DNA from: Chlamydiales bacterium
GTDB taxonomy: Bacteria > Chlamydiota > Chlamydiia > Chlamydiales > JAAKFR01
Length of the DNA: 64,000 bases
Assembly: GCA_022601445.1 (NCBI GenBank)
Contig: JAJACP010000001.1
Span: forward strand, 62,001 to 126,000
Reading direction: 5' to 3'
Of the stretch, positions 46,998 through 56,980 are shown in pieces (the first letter of the stretch is position 1; every line of letters begins with the position of its first letter). The notes beneath the pieces are model-generated. The model was not told the origin of the DNA. It did not search any database and saw nothing but the letters and a program-made list of their open reading frames with translations. The position numbers and the translations under genes are program-made.

Positions 46998-48017
46998 TCA
47001 CTTTGGGCTAGTACCTTCCAGATTAAAAACATTTAATACAGAAAGGTTTATTGTTTGTTTGGTCAGTATTTGAATGCCCACAGTTGTAATTTTATTGCCA
47101 AGCAGGTTCAGCTGTTTAATCGAAGCGGGCAATGAAGGCGCTAAAACTTCTATTTGAGCATCTGTCAGCGCATTGTTTTCCAGGCCCAGCTCTCTTAATT
47201 GGGTAAGCTCTCCTAGATGAGCCGCTAGGAGTCTTACGTTAATATCTGCAGAAACTACCTCTTTGCCTCCACTAAAACTGAACACACGTAAAGAGCGTGG
47301 TATAGAGTGCGGAAAGGGTTGTATCAATGCAATCGATGGATCAACGCCGGGAAGAACTCTTCTAGGATTTCTAAGACTGGTCAACATATACAGAGGACGT
47401 ATTTCTCGAGCAAAGAAGCGTAATTCGGATAGAGAGGGGCAGTAGGTTGAGATATTGGGTAGATGATGTACACCACCATTTGTCCAATCCAAATCGTAGT
47501 TTAGGGCGTAGATGCTATGACCGTGGGCACGTAGAATAGAAGTGCAACAAGTTTGACTAAGTTTAAGACGTATATCTCGAAAACAATGAGGTATTAACTG
47601 GTAATATTGAGAGTTAAGCGTCGAGAGTTGTAAACGATCTTTGATTGCCTTTACCCTGCCCAGTATCTCTATCCACAAATAGAGATCGGGCAAATTTTCT
47701 CTAGAATCTTGTTTGATTTGAACACGGACACCCTCAAAGGGAAGAGCACCTTCATTGAAGCAGATCTGAACCAATCTCTGATCACTGGGTGCTAAATGAT
47801 GTGGTTGCCCATCAAGAGTGAGGGCACCTCTTGAAAGGTTTATTTTCTGTGCTCCGCTTAACCCTAGCCGTGCAATCAAAGCTTTGACTTCTCTAGCCTG
47901 AGGATGTGCATCTTCTCGCGCAATACAAAGGCATTTATTCCGGTTCGTTAACTGGATAAGGGGAGCATGAACTAAGATTGTTGGATTTACAGAGTCAACT
48001 GACATGAAATCGATCAC
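46998..48017 (-). CDS. LRR-ended hypothetical protein
   Basis: 339 residues. The last ~75 carry leucine-rich repeats (LTQLRELGLENNALTDAQIEVLAPSLP and IKQLNLLGNKITTVGIQIL) of the NLR/RI-like type; the first ~260 are not recognised. No signal peptide or membrane helix. It is 79 bases downstream of another LRR-type gene on the same strand and in a different frame. LRR proteins of Chlamydia-related bacteria are often suspected host-interaction proteins; this is only an inference here. An alternative ATG lies four codons later. Confidence 0.6.
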   Translation of the reverse strand: MIDFMSVDSVNPTILVHAPLIQLTNRNKCLCIAREDAHPQAREVKALIARLGLSGAQKINLSRGALTLDGQPHHLAPSDQRLVQICFNEGALPFEGVRVQIKQDSRENLPDLYLWIEILGRVKAIKDRLQLSTLNSQYYQLIPHCFRDIRLKLSQTCCTSILRAHGHSIYALNYDLDWTNGGVHHLPNISTYCPSLSELRFFAREIRPLYMLTSLRNPRRVLPGVDPSIALIQPFPHSIPRSLRVFSFSGGKEVVSADINVRLLAAHLGELTQLRELGLENNALTDAQIEVLAPSLPASIKQLNLLGNKITTVGIQILTKQTINLSVLNVFNLEGTSPK

Positions 48018-48096
48018 GTCCTATTTTGGGTGCAAGGCTCGAGCCTACACTTCCATCAAATTTTTTATTAATAGGCAGTAATCATCACATATGGGT

Positions 48097-48783
48097 CTAT
48101 TTATCGGCCAACAATGGAGCCAAGTTTGGCGGGAGCAGGTGATTGTCTGACCAGTGGCTTAGCCCTAAATGTTGGAGTTGCGTCAATTGAGTCAGTGAGC
48201 CCCTGATCAATGCAAGCGAGGCTGGCGGCCTTGATATGATCTTAATATCCAATGAGTGTAAGGTGCCAACAGATGGAATTTGCTCAACTGCATAGACTTG
48301 AAGCTTTAATGATACTAAGCGGGTTAAAGAAGTAAGAGAGGAGCCTGTCAGCGTACATTTACTTAACTCAAGTGCGGTCAGACTGGTTAACGTGTGCCAA
48401 GGAAGCTCAGGGTTGTTGATGCCTCGTATGTGATTGGTGGGATCTAGGACAAGTGATCTAACACGATGAAGTCTGGGAATAGCTGAAACTGAAAGCAGTG
48501 TTTGCGGCGTCTCTCCTTTCAAGATAAGAATTTGCACCCCAGTGGCTTCTATGCGACCAAGCAACTGTTCAATTAACGGTAGATCGGTAAGCTCAAGTAA
48601 ATAAATGCGTTTATAGCTGGTCATCTGTTGAAGAATGGGTGCAGAAGAGGAAGAGAGACAAGGAGAAATAGTGTCGCGCAGGTGCCGATTAACACGGCGC
48701 AGAGCAACAAGCTCTAGCGGAGATCGGTACTCAGTTTTTAGCCATTGGCGTACACAATGCTGAAGAGAACTTGGGGCTACCAC
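48097..48783 (-). CDS. Possible F-box-like/LRR hypothetical protein
   Basis: 228 residues. Residues ~18-40 (YRSPLELVALRRVNRHLRDTI) resemble an F-box core in layout, though the usual leading Leu-Pro is not exact. Leucine-rich segments follow (LTSLTALELSKCTL, LTRLVSLKLQVY, LTQLQHLGLSHW). An F-box plus LRR would suggest hijack of the host SCF ubiquitin ligase. The F-box reading is weak. Read from the minus strand upstream of the related LRR gene; the gap of 79 bases allows one transcript. A ribosome-binding site AAAGGAGGT precedes the ATG. Confidence 0.52.
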   Translation of the reverse strand: MVAPSSLQHCVRQWLKTEYRSPLELVALRRVNRHLRDTISPCLSSSSAPILQQMTSYKRIYLLELTDLPLIEQLLGRIEATGVQILILKGETPQTLLSVSAIPRLHRVRSLVLDPTNHIRGINNPELPWHTLTSLTALELSKCTLTGSSLTSLTRLVSLKLQVYAVEQIPSVGTLHSLDIKIISRPPASLALIRGSLTQLTQLQHLGLSHWSDNHLLPPNLAPLLADK

Positions 48784-48880
48784 CGTATTTACCTCCTTTA
48801 AAACGACTTAAAGTCTAACAAAGCGATGCATTTTTTATGAGTGTAAATAATCTCTATGTTCTATAGAATGCGTGGCTTAT

Positions 48881-49939
48881 ATGTTAGTTTTAGGAATTGA
48901 ATCAACGTGCGATGAGACGGGATTTGCTGTTGTGCGAGACGGTAAAGAGATCCTCTCTAATGTGGTAGCCACCCAAGAAGATCTCCATAGCCGGTATGGG
49001 GGGGTGATCCCCGAAGTGGCGTGCCGTCGCCATGTCGATGTTTTGCTCCCTTTGTTAAAAAAATCTCTTTGTGTCCCGCTGGGGGAGATTGATCTGATTG
49101 CGGTTGCAAACGGACCGGGATTAATCGGCGCCCTTTTAATTGGGGTAAACTTTGCTCAAGGTCTTACTCTTTCCACAGGAATTCCACTTGTGGGGGTCAA
49201 TCATATTGAAGCGCATCTCTACTCTGCTTTAATGGAGTTCAATCCTCCTCTGCCGGCCCTCGGTGTAGTGGTCTCAGGAGGACATACATCACTGGTCTAT
49301 ATGGCAGAGGTCGGTGTCTATCGTTTGATTGGCCAGACACAGGATGATGCAATCGGCGAGGCGTTTGATAAAGCTGCAAGACTCTTGGAACTCCCCTATC
49401 CGGGCGGTCCACACATTGAGGAGCTGGCTAAGAAGGGCGATCCTCACTACTTTTCGATGAAAGCAGGACGCATCAAAAATCGACCGTACGATTTTTCTTT
49501 TAGTGGGCTGAAAACGGCGCTTCTTTATTTAGTAAAGGGACAAAATGCGACAAAAATTTCTCCCTTAGTGATTTCAGAAAAAGAGAAAGGGCATGCAGCA
49601 GCGAGCTTTCAGCATGCTGCATTTTCTGATCTTGTGGAAAAAATCTGTTCTGCTGCAAAAAGGTATCCTTGTAAAAGCGTTTTAGTGGGCGGGGGTGTGA
49701 GTCAGAATCGCTATTTCCGCACTCTTTTAGAAAAACAGAGCTCGGTGCCTGTTTTTTGGCCACCCCAGGGATTAGGGCTGGATAATGGAGCCATGATTGC
49801 GGGACTTGGCTATCACATTTTCCAAAGAGAGGGAGGCTCTGAAATGCCTAAAGCTGATCCAAGATTATCGATAAAGGAGAAAATCGATGCGCCTTCTCAT
49901 GATTGTTTGCACCTCACTACTGGCGCTCACGAGCTGTGA
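48881..49939 (+). CDS. tsaD: tRNA threonylcarbamoyltransferase TsaD
   Basis: Transfers the threonylcarbamoyl group onto tRNA adenosine-37 (t6A) together with TsaB and TsaE. The 352-residue ASKHA-fold protein begins MLVLGIESTCDETGFAVV and contains PEVACRRHVDVLLPLL (metal-binding histidine), LVGVNHIEAHLYSAL, and VLVGGGVSQNRYFR. A GTG three codons upstream (48872) would be an alternative start. Its last 53 bases overlap the beginning of oppA. Its t6A partner Sua5 is at 31.5-32.3 kb. Confidence 0.95.
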   Translation: MLVLGIESTCDETGFAVVRDGKEILSNVVATQEDLHSRYGGVIPEVACRRHVDVLLPLLKKSLCVPLGEIDLIAVANGPGLIGALLIGVNFAQGLTLSTGIPLVGVNHIEAHLYSALMEFNPPLPALGVVVSGGHTSLVYMAEVGVYRLIGQTQDDAIGEAFDKAARLLELPYPGGPHIEELAKKGDPHYFSMKAGRIKNRPYDFSFSGLKTALLYLVKGQNATKISPLVISEKEKGHAAASFQHAAFSDLVEKICSAAKRYPCKSVLVGGGVSQNRYFRTLLEKQSSVPVFWPPQGLGLDNGAMIAGLGYHIFQREGGSEMPKADPRLSIKEKIDAPSHDCLHLTTGAHEL

Positions 49940-51473
49940 GTGCGTTAAACCCGAAAAACCGTCTCAAACGCTCCGTTTAAACCTAGCCGATGACCCAGTT
50001 TCACTCGATCCGCGCGTAGTGAGAAGCTTAAAAGACCTAACGGTTGTGAAGCAGCTGTTTGATGGGTTAATGCGCATGGATGCTACGGGAGTGCCTGCTC
50101 CTGCAATCGCAGAATCGATTACCGTTTCAGATGATCTACTCACCTATACGTTTCATCTTAGGGAGGCCTACTGGACGAATGGAGATCCGGTGACAGCGCA
50201 CGATTTTGAATATGCTTGGACTACGGTCCTAGATCCTTCTTTTGCCACTGATTACTCTTACATGCTCTATCCCATCAAAAATGCGAAACTCGCTCGCGAA
50301 GGGAAATGCACACCAGATGCGATTGGAGTGGCTGCATTGGATGACAGAACACTTGTTGTGCAACTCGAAGCGCCTACACCCTATTTTTTGGAGTTAACCG
50401 CTTTCCCTACTTATTTTCCAGTGAACCATAAAATTGATGCTCAGCTCAAACTGTGGGCGCAACCTCCCTGCGAACAGTTTGTTTGTAATGGCCCTTTTAA
50501 GATGCAAAAGTGGAGTCCGCAAGCGGAACTTCAACTTGTTAAAAATAAAAGTTATTGGGATCAGAAGAGTGTCCCTCTTCAGGCGCTGCAATTTTCTGTC
50601 ATTGCAGACAATAATACAGAGCATCATCTCTTTGAAAAAGACAGCCTCGATTGGCTGGGGCAGCCGATTTCACACAATATTGCTACTGAGCTGATTGGAA
50701 AGGTAAATGGGCAAGATTCTTTTACGGTTGCAGGCACCTTTTGGCTGAAATTTAACACAGAACAAGCTCCGTTTAATGAACCTGGTGTACGTAGAGCCTT
50801 TTCTTATTCAATTAACAGGGGCGAGATTATTCAGCACATTCTTCAAGGGAATCAAGCTGTGGCAACGGGTCCTCTTCCTCCCTCAATGCAGGTCCAGGAT
50901 GAAATCTATTTTACCGATGGTGATTTGGATGAAGCGCGCTGCTGCTTAGAAGAGGTTTTGGAGGAGAAGGGCTGGACCAGAGAGTCATTTCCCAAAATCG
51001 TCTTGAACTATCCCCCCTCAGAACGGAACACAAAAATTGTTCAACTGGTCCAACAACAGTGGAAACAAGCCCTGGGGATTGAGGTTGTATTAGAAGCTGT
51101 GGAAAATCAACTCTACAGGCGGAATGTGCGTGAAGGACTCTATCAAGTAGGTACGGCTGATTGGATTGCAGATTTTAACGATCCTCTCGCTTTCCTAGAG
51201 CTCTTTAAGTTTCGTAAACAAGAGGGCAACGGAATGAATGATACAGGATGGTATAATGAAAGGTTTTATACGCTCTTAGATGCCTCACTGACAGAGAAAG
51301 ATGCAGTAAAACGGAAAAAAATGTTGAATGATGCAGAGAAAATTTTAGTCGGTGCGATGCCTGTAGCTCCCATTTATCATTATGCATTTGATTATATTAA
51401 AAAGAGTTATGTTAAAGATGTCGTTCTTTCGCCGTTGGGAACTGCCGACTTTAAATATGCAACTACTGAGTAA
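49887..51473 (+). CDS. oppA: Oligopeptide-binding lipoprotein OppA (first copy)
   Basis: A 528-residue peptide-binding component of the Opp importer, lipid-anchored at the outer face of the inner membrane. The signal MRLLMIVCTSLLALTSC gives lipobox LTSC, then LRLNLADDPVSLDPR begins the SBP_bac_5 domain; YTFHLREAYWTNGDPVTAHDFEYAW is diagnostic. AAAGGAG lies seven bases before the ATG, inside tsaD. It starts an operon oppA-oppA-oppB-C-D-F, the order of one Opp cluster of Chlamydia as I recall it. Confidence 0.94.
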   Translation: MRLLMIVCTSLLALTSCECVKPEKPSQTLRLNLADDPVSLDPRVVRSLKDLTVVKQLFDGLMRMDATGVPAPAIAESITVSDDLLTYTFHLREAYWTNGDPVTAHDFEYAWTTVLDPSFATDYSYMLYPIKNAKLAREGKCTPDAIGVAALDDRTLVVQLEAPTPYFLELTAFPTYFPVNHKIDAQLKLWAQPPCEQFVCNGPFKMQKWSPQAELQLVKNKSYWDQKSVPLQALQFSVIADNNTEHHLFEKDSLDWLGQPISHNIATELIGKVNGQDSFTVAGTFWLKFNTEQAPFNEPGVRRAFSYSINRGEIIQHILQGNQAVATGPLPPSMQVQDEIYFTDGDLDEARCCLEEVLEEKGWTRESFPKIVLNYPPSERNTKIVQLVQQQWKQALGIEVVLEAVENQLYRRNVREGLYQVGTADWIADFNDPLAFLELFKFRKQEGNGMNDTGWYNERFYTLLDASLTEKDAVKRKKMLNDAEKILVGAMPVAPIYHYAFDYIKKSYVKDVVLSPLGTADFKYATTE

Positions 51474-51517
51474 TCAATGCGCTTGATCCCATTGAGGGAA
51501 TCAGGTATCCTCTCCGC

Positions 51518-53116
51518 ATGTTTCTAAGATTTTTTTTGCTAGTGATCCTTTCTACTCTCGCAGCTTGTGCGGGAAGTGGAAAGGAGGATAACGAGCAAAA
51601 GCTGCGGCTTAACATTTATACAGAACCTCCTTCTCTCGATCCACGTAAGTTTACCGATTCGACGTCGGCTAATGTGCTGTTGATGTTGTTTGAAGGTTTG
51701 ACACGCGTAGGCGAGGATCATCAACCTCATCCGGCGCTTGCCAAGGAGATCTTGGTTTCAGAAAATCAACGGACCTACACCTTCAAACTACGTGAAAGCT
51801 ATTGGTCGAATGGCGAGAGGGTTACCGCTGAAGATTTTGCCTACGCTTGGCGAACCATTCTAGATCCCAAATTCCCCTCTCTTTTTGCCTACAAAATGTA
51901 TGTGATTGAAAATGCAGCTGAAATCAAAGAGGGAACTCTTCCCATCGATGAATTGGGAGTCAAAGTACTCGATCCGCTCACACTTGAGGTGACTCTTTGT
52001 TATCCAACGCCCTATTTTCTAGAGCTTGCTGCGTTTCCCACTTTCTATCCCGTTAACAGGAGAGCTGCAGAGAAAAACTCCGAATGGGCAGCTGATGCGG
52101 GGCCGCTCTTTGTTTCCAATGGCCCCTTCCAGCTCAAAAAATGGGTGCACGAAAGTGAAATTGTCGTCGAGAAAAATCCGTTCTATTGGGATGCGGACTC
52201 GGTCCAGCTTGACCTGCTTCACCTCTCGATGATCGATGACACGACAACGGAGTTCTACATGTATGAGATGGGTGAGCTTGACTGGGCAGGCTCTCCTACC
52301 TCTAACCTTTCCCCTGAATTTGTTCCTGCTTTGAAACAGGAGGGAAAAATTGAGATTCTTCCCGCAACAGCTGTCTATTACTACAAACTTAACACAGACG
52401 ATCCGGCACTGGCCAATCTCAACATCCGGCGTGCGCTGGGTCTCTGTATCAACCGACAGGCAATTGTTGAGCACATCACACAAGCGGGGCAAGTGCCCGC
52501 CCTCGCTTTAATCCCTTCAATGCCAGGATGGAAGGCCTCCGAACTCTACAAAGATGGAGATTGTGAGTCAGCTAAAAAGCTATTTACTGAAGGGTTGAGT
52601 GAGCTTGGTTGGGAAAAGCAGCAGTTTCCTGTGCTAAAGTTGAGCTATAATTCAAACCGAGAGCATCAGAAGATTGCCCAGGCGATCCAACAGCAGTGGA
52701 AAGAGGCATTGGAAATCAAGGTGGAATTAGAGACGTTTGACTGGAAGGTCTTCCTTTCTAAAATGAGCCATCAAGATTATCAAATTGGTAGAATGGGATG
52801 GCTAGGAGATTTTCATGATGCTGTTTCCTTTCTTGAGCCTTTCAAGTTTCGCGACCATCCGCATTTTGGGGGCAACAATGAAACAGGCTGGGAGCATCTT
52901 GACTACATTTCCACTCTTGATGAGGCCCAAAAAGAGAGAGATTCGGTCAAACGGGTTGCGCTGTTAAGAGAGGCTGAAAAAATCTTAATCAATGAGATGC
53001 CAGTCATCCCCATTTTTTACATCAACTTAGCCTATTTACGAAAACCGTATGTACATCATGTTTACATTTCTCCATTAGGTGTAGCCGACTTTAAAAAGGC
53101 GTTGATCAAGCAATGA
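51518..53116 (+). CDS. oppA: Oligopeptide-binding lipoprotein OppA (second copy)
   Basis: 532 residues, a paralogue of the preceding protein: lipobox LAAC (MFLRFFLLVILSTLAAC), then LRLNIYTEPPSLDPRKF and YTFKLRESYWSNGERVTAEDFAYAW. The C-terminal REAEKILINEMPVIPIFY segment also matches the first copy. Two binding proteins before one permease probably widen the range of peptides. Its TGA stop overlaps the oppB start as ATGA. Confidence 0.94.
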   Translation: MFLRFFLLVILSTLAACAGSGKEDNEQKLRLNIYTEPPSLDPRKFTDSTSANVLLMLFEGLTRVGEDHQPHPALAKEILVSENQRTYTFKLRESYWSNGERVTAEDFAYAWRTILDPKFPSLFAYKMYVIENAAEIKEGTLPIDELGVKVLDPLTLEVTLCYPTPYFLELAAFPTFYPVNRRAAEKNSEWAADAGPLFVSNGPFQLKKWVHESEIVVEKNPFYWDADSVQLDLLHLSMIDDTTTEFYMYEMGELDWAGSPTSNLSPEFVPALKQEGKIEILPATAVYYYKLNTDDPALANLNIRRALGLCINRQAIVEHITQAGQVPALALIPSMPGWKASELYKDGDCESAKKLFTEGLSELGWEKQQFPVLKLSYNSNREHQKIAQAIQQQWKEALEIKVELETFDWKVFLSKMSHQDYQIGRMGWLGDFHDAVSFLEPFKFRDHPHFGGNNETGWEHLDYISTLDEAQKERDSVKRVALLREAEKILINEMPVIPIFYINLAYLRKPYVHHVYISPLGVADFKKALIKQ

Positions 53117-54042
53117 AACGATACATTCTTAAACGATTTTTCTCGAATGTGCTTGCTCTCTGGGTGATCATCTCAGTGACGTTTTTCCTGATGAAGGCTA
53201 TTCCTGGCGATCCATTCACTCAAGAAAAGGCGCTTCCTAAAGAGATTTTACACTCTCTGTATGAACACTACAAATTAAACGATCCTTGGTACATTCAGTA
53301 CGGCAACTATCTAAAATCGGTTGCCACGTGGGAGCTTGGTCCCTCATTTAAATATAAAGCGCGTACGGTCAATGACATTATTAAAAGTGGGTTTCCTATT
53401 TCGGCCATTTTGGGTTTGGAGGCAATGGCTCTTGCCATCACCGTTGGAACGTTACTCGGAACGGTCGCTGCCTTGAAACAGAATCGTTGGCAGGACTACC
53501 TAGCAATGGTGGTAGCTGTGGTGGGAATCTCGGTTCCAAGCTTTATTTTAGCCGCCTTTTTGCAATACTTTTTATCCATTAAACTCGATCTCTTTCCAGT
53601 CGCGCGGTGGGGAACCTTTCAGCAGTCGATCCTGCCCGCTATTTCGCTCGCCGCTTTGCCAACAGCATTCATCGCGCGGCTCACGCGTGCAAATATGATG
53701 GAAGTGCTTTCAATGGACTATATTAAAACAGCGCGAGCAAAAGGACTCAGTGATTTTGTTGTGCTCGTTAAACATGCGCTGCGCAATGCACTGCTTCCGA
53801 TTATTACATATATTGGGATGTTAACGGCCAATATTTTGACCGGCAGCTTCATTATTGAGAAGATTTTCGGTATTCCTGGTTTGGGCCAATGGTTTATCAA
53901 TAGCATCACCAATCGCGATTATACGGTGATCATGGGAATAACGGTTTTTTACAGTCTCATTTTGCTTAGTGCTATTTTTGTAGTTGACCTGACCTATGGA
54001 TGGATCGATCCTCGCATTAAAATAGGGAGAAAAAAATCATGA
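53113..54042 (+). CDS. oppB: Oligopeptide ABC permease OppB
   Basis: 309 residues, six membrane helices, with a long N-terminal helix followed by the permease EAA loop (YIKTARAKGLSDFVVLVKHALRNALLPI), which contacts the ATPases. Overlaps both neighbours by ATGA. Translocates peptides with OppC. Confidence 0.95.
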   Translation: MKRYILKRFFSNVLALWVIISVTFFLMKAIPGDPFTQEKALPKEILHSLYEHYKLNDPWYIQYGNYLKSVATWELGPSFKYKARTVNDIIKSGFPISAILGLEAMALAITVGTLLGTVAALKQNRWQDYLAMVVAVVGISVPSFILAAFLQYFLSIKLDLFPVARWGTFQQSILPAISLAALPTAFIARLTRANMMEVLSMDYIKTARAKGLSDFVVLVKHALRNALLPIITYIGMLTANILTGSFIIEKIFGIPGLGQWFINSITNRDYTVIMGITVFYSLILLSAIFVVDLTYGWIDPRIKIGRKKS

Positions 54043-54953
54043 CACTTGATTCGGATCTCTTTTTGCCCGTTGAACAAAATCTTTCTGCTCGTGAGGAAAT
54101 TTCAAGACCTTCATTGAGCTTTTGGCAAGATGTGTGGCGCCGTTTTTGTCTCAATCGCGTGGCCATTGCGGGTTTGATGACTTTAGTGCTGCTCGGCTTA
54201 TTCGCTGTTTTGACACCTGTTTTAAGTGCTCACCCTTATTACGAAACCAACTTAGCTCTAAAAAATAGTGCGCCTTCGAAAAAATTTTGGTTTGGAACTG
54301 ATGATTTAGGACGCGATATTTTTACCCGAACCGCATGTGGTGCGCGGATCTCTCTTTTTGTGGGCGTAACCGCTGCCATCATTGATTTACTAATTGGCGT
54401 ACTCTGGGGAGGAGTCGCTGCTCTAGCCGGAGGAAAAATTGACAACCTATTAATGCGGCTAGCCGATATTCTCTATGCTATCCCCTACCTTCTGGTTGTG
54501 ATCATGCTCATGGTTGTGATGGGTTCAGGGCTCATTCCTATTCTCATTGCTTTAACGATTACCGGTTGGATTGGGATGGCACGTATTGTACGTGGGCAAG
54601 TCTATCAGCTTAAAGAGCAGGAGTACATCTTAGCCGCTGTCGCTCTTGGAGCAGGGCGGAGACGTATCTTATTCAAACATCTGATTCCAAATGCAATGGG
54701 GCCGATCATTGTCACGATGACCTTAACCATTCCGATTGCCATTTTTACCGAAGCTTTCTTGAGCTTTTTGGGGCTTGGAGTGCAGGCTCCAATTGCCAGT
54801 TGGGGAACGATGGCTAGTGACGGCTTGCCCGCAATGCGTTACTACCCGTGGCGCCTGTTTTTTCCAGCCGTGTTTATTAGTGTGACCATGCTTGCCTTTA
54901 ACTTGGTTGGAGATGGTCTCCGTGATGCATTAGATCCGAAGTTGAGGAAGTGA
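54039..54953 (+). CDS. oppC: Oligopeptide ABC permease OppC
   Basis: 304 residues with an N-terminal OppC-type segment, six helices and the EAA loop (EYILAAVALGAGRRRILFKHLIPNAMGPIIV). FGTDDLGRDIFTR is the OppC signature. It overlaps oppB (ATGA) and oppD (TGATG). Confidence 0.95.
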   Translation: MTLDSDLFLPVEQNLSAREEISRPSLSFWQDVWRRFCLNRVAIAGLMTLVLLGLFAVLTPVLSAHPYYETNLALKNSAPSKKFWFGTDDLGRDIFTRTACGARISLFVGVTAAIIDLLIGVLWGGVAALAGGKIDNLLMRLADILYAIPYLLVVIMLMVVMGSGLIPILIALTITGWIGMARIVRGQVYQLKEQEYILAAVALGAGRRRILFKHLIPNAMGPIIVTMTLTIPIAIFTEAFLSFLGLGVQAPIASWGTMASDGLPAMRYYPWRLFFPAVFISVTMLAFNLVGDGLRDALDPKLRK

Positions 54954-55924
54954 TGAAAGAACTTTTGTCTGTCCAAAATCTCTCTGTTTCGTTTCATACC
55001 TACCTGGGACAGGTCCAGGCAGTGCGTGATCTTAGTTTTTCAATCGGCTATGGAGAAACAGTGGCAATTGTAGGCGAATCGGGTTGTGGAAAAAGTGTGA
55101 CAGCTCAGGCAATCATGGGGTTAATCCCCTCCCCTCCAGGGAAAATTGAAGAGGGAAGTATCCAGTTTGAAGGGGCTGAGCTTCTCACCAAAACGCGGCG
55201 TGAGATGGAGCGTATCCGGGGTAAGGAGATGGGGATGATCTTTCAAGATCCCATGACCTCTCTCAACCCCACTATGCGTATTGGTAAACAGATTACAGAG
55301 GGGATGGTCAAGCATAAAGGGCTTTCCAAAGTCGAGGCGCGCCACGAGGCTATCGAACTTTTAAAGCTCGTGGGAATCTCTGATCCTGAAAAAAGAGTCG
55401 ATCAGTATCCCCATCAGTTTAGCGGTGGCATGCGGCAGCGTGCCATCATTGCGATCGCTCTTGCGTGCGGTCCCAAGCTCTTGATTGCAGACGAGCCCAC
55501 AACAGCGCTTGATGTCACCATTCAGGCGCAGATTATTGAATTGATGAAAGAAATTCAGCAAAAAACAGGGACAAGCATCATTTTAATTACGCATGATTTA
55601 GGCATTGTTGCGGGAATGTGCGATCGCGTTTTGGTGATGTATGGGGGCGAAATTATGGAACGAGGTTCTGTGAGTGAAATCTACAAAAAGCCGTGCCATC
55701 CCTACACACAAGGCCTTTTACGCTCTGTTCCTCGCTTGGATATGGATAAAGAAAAAGAGCTCATCCCGATTTATGGAACCCCCCCTAACTTGCTCAATCC
55801 GCCTAAAGGATGCCCGTTCTGCGCTCGGTGTGATCAGGCTATGCGCATCTGTCAACGTTCCAAGCCCCCTCGTGAGCAAGTCAAAGAGAAACACGAGGTA
55901 GCCTGCTGGCTTAGACAGATATGA
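54953..55924 (+). CDS. oppD: Oligopeptide ABC ATPase OppD
   Basis: 323 residues with GESGCGKSVTAQ (Walker A), the signature FSGGMRQRAIIAIAL and LLIADEPTTALDVT (Walker B), plus the OppD C-terminal cysteine cluster GCPFCARCDQAMRIC that binds an iron-sulphur cluster in relatives. Started at the ATG in TGATG; a GTG one codon before is the alternative. Supplies energy for peptide import. Confidence 0.95.
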   Translation: MKELLSVQNLSVSFHTYLGQVQAVRDLSFSIGYGETVAIVGESGCGKSVTAQAIMGLIPSPPGKIEEGSIQFEGAELLTKTRREMERIRGKEMGMIFQDPMTSLNPTMRIGKQITEGMVKHKGLSKVEARHEAIELLKLVGISDPEKRVDQYPHQFSGGMRQRAIIAIALACGPKLLIADEPTTALDVTIQAQIIELMKEIQQKTGTSIILITHDLGIVAGMCDRVLVMYGGEIMERGSVSEIYKKPCHPYTQGLLRSVPRLDMDKEKELIPIYGTPPNLLNPPKGCPFCARCDQAMRICQRSKPPREQVKEKHEVACWLRQI

Positions 55925-56871
55925 AAGATGCTCTTCTATCTATTCAGAACTTAAGCAAACAGTTCAAGGTGGGAAAAAAACAACTAACCGCTGTGAACGC
56001 GCTGAACTTAGAGATCTACCGTGGTGAAACACTGGGTCTTGTGGGAGAGAGTGGCTGTGGGAAGTCGACTGTTGGGCGCACGCTTTTAAGGCTCTACGAA
56101 CCCAGCTCAGGTCGCGTCCTCTTTGATTCCATCGATCTGCAGCAACTTAATCGTCAAGAGCTCAAGCATATCAGGCGGCGGATGCAGATTGTGTTTCAAG
56201 ATCCATACGCCTCTTTAAATCCACGGATGACCGTCCAGGACATCATTGGAGAGCCACTAGATATTCATCATCTTGCACATGGTAAAGGGCGCCGCACGCG
56301 TATCGAAGAGCTGCTCAAACTTGTTGGACTGAATCCCAATCATATGAGCCGCTTTCCTCATGAGTTTAGTGGAGGGCAACGGCAACGGATCGGAATTGCG
56401 CGCGCGCTCGCCGTAGAGCCGGAATTTATTATCTGCGATGAACCGATTTCAGCTTTGGACGTCTCTATTCAGGCGCAGGTCGTCAATCTTCTCAAGAAAT
56501 TGCAGAAACAAATGGGTCTGACATACCTCTTTATTGCTCATGATCTTTCGATGATTAAATATATCTCAGATAGAGTAGCGGTGATGTATTTAGGTCAGCT
56601 AATGGAGCTGGCCTCTAGTGAGGCGCTTTATCGAGATCCGCTGCACCCCTATACACAAGCACTTCTATCGGCCATTCCCATTCCAGATCCTGAGATTGAG
56701 AAAAAGCGCCACCGCGTGGTGCTTAGAGGAGAGGTGCCCAACCCTCTCAATACTCCCTCAGGCTGTCCCTTTTCTAGCCGCTGCCCTCTTGCGGAAGAGC
56801 GATGTAGGATTGAGATGCCCAAGTGGCGCGAGGTGAAAAAAGAGCATTTTATAGCGTGTCACCTTATTTAA
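55921..56871 (+). CDS. oppF: Oligopeptide ABC ATPase OppF
   Basis: 316 residues: GESGCGKSTVGRTLLRL, FSGGQRQRIGIARAL, FIICDEPISALDVS and the C-terminal GCPFSSRCPLAEERC cysteine cluster. It pairs with OppD as a heterodimer. Start overlaps the oppD stop (ATGA). It ends the operon, followed by an AT-rich gap with a new promoter. Confidence 0.95.
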   Translation: MKDALLSIQNLSKQFKVGKKQLTAVNALNLEIYRGETLGLVGESGCGKSTVGRTLLRLYEPSSGRVLFDSIDLQQLNRQELKHIRRRMQIVFQDPYASLNPRMTVQDIIGEPLDIHHLAHGKGRRTRIEELLKLVGLNPNHMSRFPHEFSGGQRQRIGIARALAVEPEFIICDEPISALDVSIQAQVVNLLKKLQKQMGLTYLFIAHDLSMIKYISDRVAVMYLGQLMELASSEALYRDPLHPYTQALLSAIPIPDPEIEKKRHRVVLRGEVPNPLNTPSGCPFSSRCPLAEERCRIEMPKWREVKKEHFIACHLI

Positions 56872-56927
56872 ATTATTTTTAATTAATAAAAATTGTTTTT
56901 TTTCTCTCCTAGGACATTTTTTGTGGC

Positions 56928-56956
56928 TTGATTTAACATTAAGGATAAATTAAGAT
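56928..56956 (+). promoter_or_regulatory. Candidate sigma-70-like promoter of the CPBP gene
   Basis: TTGATT (56928-56933), 17 bases, TAAGAT (56951-56956) upstream of the gene at 56981. One mismatch in the -10 and two in the -35. The transcript would start near 56963. Confidence 0.45.
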
Positions 56957-56980
56957 TGTAGGCTAAGAAATGGAGGTTGT

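Noticed and set aside
46998-48783. The two LRR genes as one frameshifted gene
   Set aside because: The upstream protein ends in a normal stop, a 79-base gap follows, and the second begins with its own Met and a non-LRR domain; no evidence of a broken repeat.
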